Assembly (NCBI RefSeq): GCF_028690125.1
Contig: NZ_JAQVBV010000004.1
Location: forward strand, 62,001 to 126,000
Source: Bacteroides sp.
Lineage (GTDB): Bacteria; Bacteroidota; Bacteroidia; Bacteroidales; Bacteroidaceae
Direction: 5' to 3'
DNA: 64,000 bases
Part shown: positions 18,188-26,182 of the stretch, in pieces
Position numbering within the stretch: position 1 is the first letter of the stretch
Layout: the number at the start of each line of letters is the position of its first letter
The notes under the pieces: generated by a model
Databases searched by the model: none
Told to the model about the DNA's origin: nothing
The model's input: only the letters and a program-made list of their open reading frames with translations
Program-made: the position numbers and the translations under genes

Positions 18188-19282
18188 TTAGCGAATAGTA
18201 ATTTCTTCTATATTTTGCTTTTCTATTTTATCCAAAGGTATTACCTGAAGCTTAACTTTGGCAAAATCAATCGTTTTCAGGTCAAGTTTCCGAATCTGCC
18301 GATTATAATAAGTTGTATAATAGAAATCAAGATTAGTAACATCACTTACACTTGTCCATTGTGTAGACGATGGAAGATCAGGAGCTTGATGGTAAGGGTA
18401 TACCGAGCCAATAGGAATGTTAAAATTATCAAGAATAACAAAAGCCTGATTCATTGTTTTATATGCATCCCGTAAAGGAGGAACAGTAGCACAATATGCA
18501 GTGGCACGTACAAATCGTGATGGAGGGGTAAAATCACCCGGAATACCTAAAAAACCCGAACCAACTCCAAATGGAGACAACTTGAGAACACCCATCACTT
18601 CTTTATCACTGGCAGCAGCCGGATGAAGATTTACATAATTACGAAGATTCGTTAATTGCCAATCGTATGTCGGTGAATTGGTTATAACTCCTATTTCAGA
18701 ATCATACACTTTCACTTCTCCATTATTAATAATTTCAAGAACAATTACCTTTCCTGATTTATCGGCAATACGCCAATGTACCGGAGGTACTGAATTTATG
18801 GATTCCCAAATCATTGGTACTACGACTATTTCAGAGAGTCCTTTTTTGACCTCATCGACTGTAGCGAACTGTGTAAGAAGATACGTCCCAAACTGAAGTA
18901 CAGAAATTCCTTTAGAAGCTTCGCTTTTATTGAATGGTTTATAGCTGGCATATCCTGGAAAGTAAAATACTCCAATTGATAAGCCTTTTTCATTGATTCC
19001 CTCCCCAATAATAGGAGCATTTGCAAGCGATATTCCTACCACTCCGTAACGTGAGGTCCATTGTTTTCCTGTTTTACCATCGGGAGTTTCACCAATCATC
19101 GATATACCTCTTGGTATAATAGCTAGTTTTGAATCGAGGTTGAATGTACCCCATTCCATGGTACGAGCAAAAACATATTCATTTTTTTCGCTTTTAAGAG
19201 AAATACCGGTACAAGGGAAAACGCCCTGAGTGCTTAGCATAAAAATAGCAATAAAAAATAGCGTCAGATGTTTTTTCTTCAT
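18188..19282 (-). CDS. bsh: Bile salt (choloylglycine) hydrolase, exported
   Basis: This 364-residue Ntn-hydrolase has a signal peptide whose cleavage after Pro23 would expose the catalytic Cys24 (sequence FP-CTGIS) as the new N-terminus. The other active-site residues are recognisable: Arg40 in ARTMEW, the Asn of VITNSPTYDWQL and the Arg of PSRFVRA. A Glu (43) stands where Gram-positive enzymes have Asp, as in other Bacteroides members. The enzyme splits glycine or taurine from conjugated bile acids. From memory it closely resembles B. thetaiotaomicron BT2086, a characterised bile salt hydrolase. It is the only gene between the intact tRNA-Pro and its 3' remnant, both on the same strand, which suggests it arrived on an integrating element. 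Confidence 0.93.
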   Translation of the reverse strand: MKKKHLTLFFIAIFMLSTQGVFPCTGISLKSEKNEYVFARTMEWGTFNLDSKLAIIPRGISMIGETPDGKTGKQWTSRYGVVGISLANAPIIGEGINEKGLSIGVFYFPGYASYKPFNKSEASKGISVLQFGTYLLTQFATVDEVKKGLSEIVVVPMIWESINSVPPVHWRIADKSGKVIVLEIINNGEVKVYDSEIGVITNSPTYDWQLTNLRNYVNLHPAAASDKEVMGVLKLSPFGVGSGFLGIPGDFTPPSRFVRATAYCATVPPLRDAYKTMNQAFVILDNFNIPIGSVYPYHQAPDLPSSTQWTSVSDVTNLDFYYTTYYNRQIRKLDLKTIDFAKVKLQVIPLDKIEKQNIEEITIR

Positions 19283-19814
19283 ACAGATGATTTTTAATGG
19301 GTTTATAATTAACTCGTATTAAAACAACTCCTTACAAATAAAAGTTCATAAATCAGCACCCTTTTTCATCAATTGACAAGTATCGTCGTCCGTCATTTCT
19401 TAATAGATTTCATAGTTGCACCTTCTTACTTAATTGAAGGTGTAATACGCTTGTTATATAATGCCACTCTCTTTCCATTACATCAATCTGACGCACTTTT
19501 TTTTAGTTTGTCATTTTTAAGAAAATAATCATCGGGCGGATAGGGAACTTTAGTAGCAAAAGATTTCAGTCATTTTAAAATAGGGGAATTAAGCTAATTA
19601 AGTACTAATTGTAAATTAATTGGGGTTGTTCTTCGTTTTCCTTGTTTATTCGAAGAATCAATGCTCCGGCTATATAATGCTGTTTTATACGATGATGAGA
19701 GCTACTATTAAAATAGAAAAGTCGATACGTTTTTAGGTGTTCTGCATTTTCTCAACAAACTATCTTTATGTCTGCTATACTTTCTGGTTTTGTTTCCATT
19801 TTGCTCCCACCAAT
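19283..19814. other. Gene-free region between bile salt hydrolase and tRNA-Pro
   Basis: There is no gene of convincing length and no integrase remnant that I can recognise. A perfect 7-bp hairpin (CACCTTC / GAAGGTG) lies near 19420-19443. This would be the empty part of the proposed tRNA-inserted segment. Confidence 0.5.
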
Positions 19815-19848
19815 AAAAAAGAGAGCTAAGATGCTAATCTTAACTCTC
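19815..19848 (-). terminator. Rho-independent terminator of tRNA-Pro
   Basis: On the - strand, 14 bp after the tRNA, a 12-bp stem with one mismatch (GAGAGTTAAGAT / ATCTTAGCTCTC) and a 4-base loop is followed by six T residues. Confidence 0.8.
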
Positions 19849-19862
19849 TAATTCTCAATTCG

Positions 19863-19937
19863 TCGGGGTGAGAAGATTCGAACTTCCGACCACACGCCCC
19901 CCAGACGCGTACTCTAACCGGGCTGAGCTACACCCCG
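19863..19937 (-). tRNA. tRNA-Pro (anticodon GGG)
   Basis: The - strand folds into a full cloverleaf of 75 nt. The acceptor stem is CGGGGTG / CACCCCG with discriminator A. The D stem is GCTC / GAGT, and the anticodon stem CGCGT / GCGTG holds the loop CTGGGGG, giving anticodon GGG. The variable loop is TGGTC, and the T arm GGAAG-TTCGAAT-CTTCT closes the fold. CCA is not encoded, as is common in Bacteroides. It has its own promoter 11 bp upstream and a terminator downstream. Its 3' half is duplicated at 17938-17984. Confidence 0.96.
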
Positions 19938-19948
19938 AATTGCGGATG

Positions 19949-19979
19949 CAAAAGTACGGATTAATTTTAAAATAGCAAA
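19949..19979 (-). promoter_or_regulatory. Promoter of tRNA-Pro
   Basis: On the - strand, TTTG (19976-19979) and TACTTTTG (19949-19956) are exactly 19 bp apart, matching the Bacteroides -33/-7 consensus. The -7 box ends 11 bp before the first base of the tRNA. Confidence 0.8.
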
Positions 19980-20485
19980 TTATTCTTTTGGTTTTTGTGC
20001 ATAGCCCAGATGATTTAATTAGTATATCGGTGATTGGTACATAGTATTTGAGTTATATCTTTATTGTCATTTTAATGGTGAAAATCTGTGCTTTTTGCTT
20101 TTGAAGTCCAATATTCTTTATGTTTTAAAGTTATAATAAATGAAATAAAAAGAGATTATATTGAAGGTCTTTTACCATGGATAAATGGTCTTCTATTATT
20201 ACAAATAATAAGTGATGTTTGTAAATGACGAAAGTTTTATAAGGTAGTGCAGATGAATAAATATGAGATGAAAACCTTCTTTTTTTACAGGATATTTACT
20301 TAATATACATCATTGGAAAATTATTTTATGAAGAATATATGTAATTATTAATTAAAAAAATAGATAAAAGAGTGACTCACTTAAATGTTGATTCGCTTAT
20401 GAAATAATCTGCAGTATATTTAAACAGAATAAATATATTGCTTTTTTATTAGTAAAGCATGAATTTATCTAGTATTATAGCCGTA
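19980..20485. other. AT-rich gene-free stretch
   Basis: There is no open frame of useful length, hairpin terminator or repeat that I can support. The base composition is strongly AT-rich. Confidence 0.5.
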
Positions 20486-20519
20486 TTTGAATATAAATTA
20501 TTATATTTGCTGGAGAATT
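20486..20519 (+). promoter_or_regulatory. Putative promoter upstream of the first AraC regulator
   Basis: TTTG (20486-20489) and TATATTTG (20512-20519) are 22 bp apart on the + strand. A second -7-like box (TATGTTTG, 20608-20615) lies nearer the gene but lacks a -33 partner. A start here would give a leader of about 200 nt. Confidence 0.45.
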
Positions 20520-20721
20520 AATGTCAATAAAGAAGTGGAATATAGAAATGCCAAACAATTAAAAACTATCTTTTTGGCAACGGTTAAAACTGCATTGTTG
20601 GAGATTTTATGTTTGTATAATTTATTATGTAAGCTATGAGATGACACTTTCATACGCTCTACTTAAGTTGTAACAAATCTGATGGTGATTTTCAATTACC
20701 ATTATATAGTAATATTTTAAT

Positions 20722-21636
20722 ATGGATAAATGGAAGAATGATCAATCACGTTATCTGGCGATAAATGTGACAGATGAGAATTGGGGGATGGTGGTTACAA
20801 CTATTGGCTGTCAGTTCATTCTGCCTCAAGGTCAATATCCTTCTTCGCATCATCCGGAACAATATAATCTTAAACCACAGACCGGACGTATCCTTAGTGA
20901 ATATCAACTAGTATATATTACGAAAGGTAGTGGCTATTTCTCTTCTCAATCTTGTAAAAAAAGGAAGATATATGGAGGAACAATGATATTATTATTTCCA
21001 GGTGAATGGCATAATTATTATCCGGATAAGGATACTGGTTGGGATGAATATTGGGTTGGTTTCCGTGGTTCCTATATGGATCAGCAAGTAGAAAAAGGAT
21101 TTTTTTCAAAGAAAGAACCTCTGCACCAAATTAGATTGAGTGCTACTGTTGTAGGTCTTTATGAAGATATATTAAGATTGGCTATTAAAGAAGAGTCCGG
21201 ATATCAACAAATGATTTCTAGTATTGTGGTACATATTTTGGGAGCAGTCTATTATAAAGATAAGAATAACTCATTTGGTAATGTAGAGGTTATTGATAAG
21301 ATAAATCAAGCTCGTATTATTATAAAGCAAACTTTGGAAGAAACATTGAATCCTGAAAAACTGGCTAATCAGCTTGGATTAGGATATTCATGGTTTCGTA
21401 GGGTGTTCAAGGAATATACCGGTGTTTCTCCCGTACAGTATCAGCTACAACAAAAAATGCTTCAGGCAAAAGAATATTTGAATGACCCTTCTTTTACAAT
21501 TGCATCAATAGCTTATCGCCTTGGATTTGAGACTGTAGGACAGTTTTCTACTTTCTTTCGAAAAAGAGAAGGGGTATCACCGACAAAGTTTAGAGAGATG
21601 TTGCAACTACCGGAAAAAACAGGAAAAGAAACCTGA
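20722..21636 (+). CDS. AraC family transcriptional regulator (cupin + HTH)
   Basis: This 304-residue protein has an N-terminal cupin-type sensor region (about 20-150, with LVYITKGSGYFSSQ and GTMILLFPGEWHNYYPD) and two C-terminal helix-turn-helix motifs (about 195-295, with LANQLGLGYSWFRRVFKEYTG and IAYRLGFETVGQFSTFFRKR). Such one-component regulators usually bind a sugar directly. It lies next to, and converges with, the SusC/SusD operon and is a candidate regulator of that operon, though this rests on position alone. The start was set at the ATG after a long AT-rich leader. Confidence 0.93.
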   Translation: MDKWKNDQSRYLAINVTDENWGMVVTTIGCQFILPQGQYPSSHHPEQYNLKPQTGRILSEYQLVYITKGSGYFSSQSCKKRKIYGGTMILLFPGEWHNYYPDKDTGWDEYWVGFRGSYMDQQVEKGFFSKKEPLHQIRLSATVVGLYEDILRLAIKEESGYQQMISSIVVHILGAVYYKDKNNSFGNVEVIDKINQARIIIKQTLEETLNPEKLANQLGLGYSWFRRVFKEYTGVSPVQYQLQQKMLQAKEYLNDPSFTIASIAYRLGFETVGQFSTFFRKREGVSPTKFREMLQLPEKTGKET

Positions 21637-21661
21637 ATTTATAGTTGGAGATATGGATAAA

Positions 21662-21756
21662 TACCACAGATTTCACAAAATTACTAAGAGAACCATATAC
21701 TAAATCCTATTGAATATCTTAAAGAAAATCTATAATAATTTGTGTCATCTGTGGTA
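21662..21756. repeat. Imperfect inverted repeat of the CCACAGAT type
   Basis: Arms of about 20 bp (21662-21681 and 21738-21756) pair imperfectly; the outer 10 bp (TACCACAGAT / ATCTGTGGTA) match perfectly. The spacer is about 56 bp. The sequence resembles short repeats I associate with intergenic regions of many bacterial genomes. It lies just after the AraC gene. Confidence 0.55.
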
Positions 21757-21766
21757 GGGAGAAGAT

Positions 21767-21807
21767 AAAAGATAGCAGACCTGAAATCTGCTACCTTTTA
21801 TTTTTTT
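21767..21807 (+). terminator. Rho-independent terminator after the AraC gene
   Basis: A 13-bp stem with one mismatch (AAAAGATAGCAGA / TCTGCTACCTTTT), a 7-base loop and a following run of seven T residues lie 130 bp after the AraC stop. It reaches the last codon of the converging lipoprotein gene, so it may serve both strands. Confidence 0.75.
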
Positions 21808-22939
21808 ATTTAAAAAGAGTGATTTCTGCCAAATAGGTGTACGGCTGTCCGGAATAGTCATTCTTCATGTAAATTTGTACATACCTCATTGTACACAGTT
21901 TTGTGAAACTGAATCTTTGGGTTGAACGATTATTTTGAAGTGTGAAGTTTCCGCAACTTGTCCAATTGGTTCCATCCATACTGCCCAGAATCTCGAATTC
22001 TTTGAACGGATCTCCACCATCTTGCCGGGGAGTTAATTCAAAACTAGTTACTTCGTGAGTTTCTTTCATATCAAAACTAATCCAATGAGGAAATGGAGGA
22101 CGTGGATTACAAGTATGACAAGCATGCCAATAAGTTGTAATATCATCATCAATAATCTGCCTTGCCCATCCGTATTTACCACCTTGTTCTCCGGTTTCTT
22201 CCTGAGTATCGAAATCTGTTATTTCCCAGTTCTTCTTACTAATCTTTGTCATAGGTGCTATGTTACTTTCCATGACAGTGCTAAAAGTATCAATGCATAA
22301 AGTGTCGGGTTTATACAAAGTATAGTGAGAAAACTTACTTCCTAATTTATAGTCTTTGATTGAATAGCTTTCTTGGTCAATAGCAATATGGACTGTATCT
22401 TTCTTCTCTTGATTATTGGTATAATTAATCACGGTATAGATAGGTCCCAGTGTTTTGTCTACCGGCAGAAAGCTTACAGCCAACCCTTCATCCGACGATA
22501 TAGGAGTCCCGTTGAGGGGGCGGTTTGTTAATCGAGCCATGAAATTTTCACCATACGAGTGGCCGGACTTATAAACAGGCACGGAACGGTTGTTAAACTG
22601 ATCGTATGTATATAACTCGAAATTATATAAGTTTTCCGGTAAATTAATTATATGCCTTAACGTATCTACCTTTTCAGTTCTTTCAACAGGTATATCTAGT
22701 GAATCCATTTTATTGTTCCAAAAGATTAAACAACCACAGACTTTCGGGTCCGAAATGAATAATCCTTCAATCATTACCCGTTCTTTACCGGAATATATTT
22801 TTACTGAGTCTATTCTTCCTGTATATGAGATTTCTCCGTCTCCGATGAATTTCTTATAATCATCCATAGGAGTACATGCCAGTATTCCTCCAAATAGGAA
22901 ACCTGCAATTGCTAGATTACTATATATTTTTCGTTTCAT
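21806..22939 (-). CDS. SusC/D-associated surface lipoprotein (DUF4998-like + discoidin-like domain)
   Basis: This is a 377-residue lipoprotein (lipobox GILAC, Cys22). An N-terminal Fn3/DUF4998-like region (residues about 40-130, with IDSVKIYSGKERVMIEGLF) is followed by a middle segment of unknown type. At about 255-377 there is an F5/8-type discoidin domain (DDDITTYWHACH, then PHWISFDMKETHEVTSFEL, then FEILGSMDGTNW). Such proteins are commonly encoded after SusD and probably bind glycan at the cell surface. It is the last gene of the SusC-SusD operon, 8 bp after the previous gene. It is not an enzyme as far as can be seen. Confidence 0.85.
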   Translation of the reverse strand: MKRKIYSNLAIAGFLFGGILACTPMDDYKKFIGDGEISYTGRIDSVKIYSGKERVMIEGLFISDPKVCGCLIFWNNKMDSLDIPVERTEKVDTLRHIINLPENLYNFELYTYDQFNNRSVPVYKSGHSYGENFMARLTNRPLNGTPISSDEGLAVSFLPVDKTLGPIYTVINYTNNQEKKDTVHIAIDQESYSIKDYKLGSKFSHYTLYKPDTLCIDTFSTVMESNIAPMTKISKKNWEITDFDTQEETGEQGGKYGWARQIIDDDITTYWHACHTCNPRPPFPHWISFDMKETHEVTSFELTPRQDGGDPFKEFEILGSMDGTNWTSCGNFTLQNNRSTQRFSFTKLCTMRYVQIYMKNDYSGQPYTYLAEITLFK

Positions 22940-22947
22940 AGTTGTTC

Positions 22948-24168
22948 TTATTTTTGTTCTCTGTTATCACCATAAGCTTGTATCTCTGTCAAGTCTAGCC
23001 AAGTAGTTCCCTCCCAGTTTAATATCTGCTTAAGTCTTATGTATTTAGTACGAGGTGTCAGTGGGTCGAGTTCTACATTAAATCCGGCTTCTGCATAACG
23101 CTTGTCTTCATCACTCATTTGTCCGTAGGGCAGACCGGATGGCTTTATTACTTCATATCTGCTTAGTAAATACCAACTATTATCCCAACTACCATCAGGA
23201 TTAGGCTTTTGCGAACCCCAGACTTCAATGATACGAGGCGTTCCCCGATAATAGTATGGCCACGGTCCACTTGCCATCCATTCCGGATATGTCCAGAATT
23301 TGAGACGGCTTAATTGAGCTGTCTGTCCGAGATCTACCGTGCAATATGTTGGACTGCCATCTTCCGGTTGTGCTGTCATATAGCGTTGGGCTGCTGTAGT
23401 ATTACCATCCCACAACTTTCCTATTCCCTCAGAACCACCACGTTCGGGAGTGTCTCCCGGTAAACGCCCGTCTCTATATTTACTCTTTGCCAGTTCTGTC
23501 TCAAAATACGGGCTGATCTCTGCAAATATAGTATCAGTGTAATTTTGGAATTTGTCGCGAATAACAGCACCTATCTGGTAAGTTAGCGTATCCAATCCAC
23601 GTAGAGTTTGATTTATATCTACCGTTTGAGTGTAAATACCTTCCATATTCACCCATTTATCTAATGAGTCTTTATAGAATACTTGAATCGCCAGATTAGT
23701 CTTCTCGTCATTCTTTCCAGTTACTTTTACTCCCATAAAATCTGCTCTTAACTCCATAGAACGTCGTACCTCCCAAATAGGACTTTCCTTCGGTTGCACT
23801 TTGATTATGACAGGATCAGAAGCCACTTCACTTTTATTATATGAATATATTTTCACTTCATGCTCTTCCGTATCAAAAAAACCATCCAATGTCATTGAAT
23901 TCGTGTAATAAGAAGCCCGGACTTCCCGTTGTTTGCCCGACTGTAATGTATATACAGCTTTGACGTACAACAGATCTTTGTCGTCGGGCAATGTGTAGCT
24001 GATATCAACACTTCCTGCTCCCGGTTTCATTTGCAAATTCGTAACCTGCCCCGGAGGCGTCTGGTTGTCACTGAAAGGCTTCATGTTGTTGTCTTCACTA
24101 CATCCAATAAATCCCAAATAGCAAGATAAGAATAATGGGATTAATCTGATACCTTTTATATGTCTCAT
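22948..24168 (-). CDS. SusC/D-associated surface lipoprotein (DUF4959/DUF5126/DUF5000 type)
   Basis: This is a 406-residue lipoprotein with Cys23 in GFIGC. The order is a DUF4959-like Fn3 domain (PPGQVTNLQMKPGAGSVDIS), a second beta domain (about 130-220, SPIWEVRRSMELRADFMGV) and a C-terminal DUF5000/discoidin-like domain (LWDGNTTAAQRYMT, then YCTVDLGQTAQLSRLKFW). This three-domain form is typical of proteins found directly after SusD. It probably holds polysaccharide on the outer membrane. It lies 46 bp after the SusD gene and 8 bp before the next lipoprotein. Confidence 0.87.
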   Translation of the reverse strand: MRHIKGIRLIPLFLSCYLGFIGCSEDNNMKPFSDNQTPPGQVTNLQMKPGAGSVDISYTLPDDKDLLYVKAVYTLQSGKQREVRASYYTNSMTLDGFFDTEEHEVKIYSYNKSEVASDPVIIKVQPKESPIWEVRRSMELRADFMGVKVTGKNDEKTNLAIQVFYKDSLDKWVNMEGIYTQTVDINQTLRGLDTLTYQIGAVIRDKFQNYTDTIFAEISPYFETELAKSKYRDGRLPGDTPERGGSEGIGKLWDGNTTAAQRYMTAQPEDGSPTYCTVDLGQTAQLSRLKFWTYPEWMASGPWPYYYRGTPRIIEVWGSQKPNPDGSWDNSWYLLSRYEVIKPSGLPYGQMSDEDKRYAEAGFNVELDPLTPRTKYIRLKQILNWEGTTWLDLTEIQAYGDNREQK

Positions 24169-24214
24169 GATAATCTATCTTTTTTATTTATTTCCAATAT
24201 TTTCTTGATAATAC

Positions 24215-26170
24215 CTACCATCCCGGGTTTTGAACCAAGTCGGTATTCACTCTAAGATCCTGCTCCGGAATAGGCCACAGATAATCCCGCGGAGCTATAA
24301 ATTCTTGCATATAGAGAGTTCGTTTCTGATAATATGCTCTTGGCTCTTTCTGACTGATATCCCAGCCTTTAATAGCTTGGTTCAACTCGTTGTTTGCAGT
24401 TTTCCAACGACGTAAATCCCAAAAACGATGCCCTTCAAATGCCAGTTCAATACATCTTTCACGTTGTATGATTTCACGCATACCATCTTTAGTTGTAGGC
24501 TTACTCGGATTCGTCGAATAATTTGTCCATGACTCGACAACTCCTTTCAGACCGGCACGTTTTCGTACTTCGTTTATATAATAATAAACATCTTTATCCG
24601 GGGCACTTTTCCATTCATTAAGTGCTTCCGCATACATTAAGTAAAGATCGGCCAAACGAACTTCAGGCCAAGGATATACTTTACGTTGGCTTGATTTTGT
24701 GAAGGTAGATTCCCAATTAACCAGTTTCTTTACGAAATATCCGGTTGCCGAATACCGACCCTGAATGACTCCCGCACCTAGTTCTCCTAACCGACATTTC
24801 AACCAATAAGGTTCCTTATCCGATTTAGAAGGTATATCATACATTAACCAAGCAGATCTATCAAATGCAATATCTGCATAGAAGCGAGGTTCGCGATCAA
24901 AATGCAACGTAGCTGTTTGCTCATTAGGCTGGATATTAACGCTTTCATCTTTGGTGGCAGTTCTTATGGTTTCATACCGAATATAATTTTGTGCCAGATA
25001 CTTGTCTTCAGTAATAGGTACTCCATTCTTTGTATAGAACATTTCTACCATTTTTAAGGGAGGAGCCATTTGTGCAAGATATGCGTCGTATGAGTAATCA
25101 TCTCTTAAGGCAGCCATGCAGATCTGTTGTAAACGGTCGGCGCGCGAATTGGAATTTCCCCACACTACTTCTTTATTCCACGGATCACAAATAGAATTAC
25201 GAATACTCATTTGAGTAATGGTCTCATCTGTCATACTAATCTGAGATGTGTTTTCGAAGTAAAATAATTTAGCTCCGTCTCCCTCGGCTGCATCTATAGC
25301 TGCTTTTATTGCAGTTGCCGCACGTTCCCACTTTGTTGCATCATACTCTGTATTGACCAGAAGTTCTCCATCTTTATTTTTGAAATTAGCGTAATCTGAG
25401 TTTCCGTTGAACAGCGGGCTGGCAGCTAATAAATATAACTTTGCCTTTGCAACTAAAGCGATAGGCTTGGTAACGCGTCCCAATTCTGTTGTCGGACGAG
25501 AAATACTCGTGGGTAACTTTTCATAAGCTTGATCCAGTAAATCTGCGATATAATCCACACACTTATCAACCGGGACACGTTTTACACGCACACCTTCCGG
25601 TGAAGCATATATAGGAATGTTTTTGTCTATAAGAGGAATAGGACCATACATTCTTAATAACAGATAGTGATAATATGCTTTTAAGAAAAGAGCTTCACCG
25701 ATCCAACGGCTTCTTTTGTCCAATTCGAGATCTCTGACAATCGATTCATTTTGAATGTTTTCGAGAAATGTGTTACAAAGTCTCAGCCCGATAAAATAAC
25801 CACTGGCACTTCTGGAAGAATTCCAGGCACTGTGATAAGGACTATTTATGTTTTGATATCCTTTGGCTATGGACCAGGCATCTTTATTAACAACTCGTTC
25901 ATCCAGATCCTCCGGTAGCCAGGCTTCGTCTGCTCCAAAGAATCCTACATTACCATTTTCACTTCCATTCGATGGAAGTCTGGAGTAACAAGTAAATAAA
26001 TACTTCTCAGCCTCTGTACTATTAGAAAATGCGTGTTCTATAGTTTGTACATTATCTGGAACAACATCTAGGAAATCACAAGAAAATGCGACTAATGTCC
26101 AAATACACACGCTGGAAACTTTCAGTATTTCAAGAAACTTTCCTATATGACTTGAATGATTTATTTTCAT
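24215..26170 (-). CDS. SusD/RagB family glycan-binding lipoprotein
   Basis: This 651-residue lipoprotein has Cys31 in VAFSC, followed by DFLDVVPDN, the usual SusD start. TPR-like helices and the C-terminal family signature (MREIIQRERCIELAFEGHRF, then WDLRRWK, and RDYLWPIPEQDLRVN) are clear. SusD proteins form the lid on the SusC transporter and capture glycan at the surface. The gene starts 12 bp after the SusC stop. At about 650 residues it is on the long side for the family (usually about 500-600). Confidence 0.95.
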   Translation of the reverse strand: MKINHSSHIGKFLEILKVSSVCIWTLVAFSCDFLDVVPDNVQTIEHAFSNSTEAEKYLFTCYSRLPSNGSENGNVGFFGADEAWLPEDLDERVVNKDAWSIAKGYQNINSPYHSAWNSSRSASGYFIGLRLCNTFLENIQNESIVRDLELDKRSRWIGEALFLKAYYHYLLLRMYGPIPLIDKNIPIYASPEGVRVKRVPVDKCVDYIADLLDQAYEKLPTSISRPTTELGRVTKPIALVAKAKLYLLAASPLFNGNSDYANFKNKDGELLVNTEYDATKWERAATAIKAAIDAAEGDGAKLFYFENTSQISMTDETITQMSIRNSICDPWNKEVVWGNSNSRADRLQQICMAALRDDYSYDAYLAQMAPPLKMVEMFYTKNGVPITEDKYLAQNYIRYETIRTATKDESVNIQPNEQTATLHFDREPRFYADIAFDRSAWLMYDIPSKSDKEPYWLKCRLGELGAGVIQGRYSATGYFVKKLVNWESTFTKSSQRKVYPWPEVRLADLYLMYAEALNEWKSAPDKDVYYYINEVRKRAGLKGVVESWTNYSTNPSKPTTKDGMREIIQRERCIELAFEGHRFWDLRRWKTANNELNQAIKGWDISQKEPRAYYQKRTLYMQEFIAPRDYLWPIPEQDLRVNTDLVQNPGW

Positions 26171-26182
26171 TTCTATTATCGT

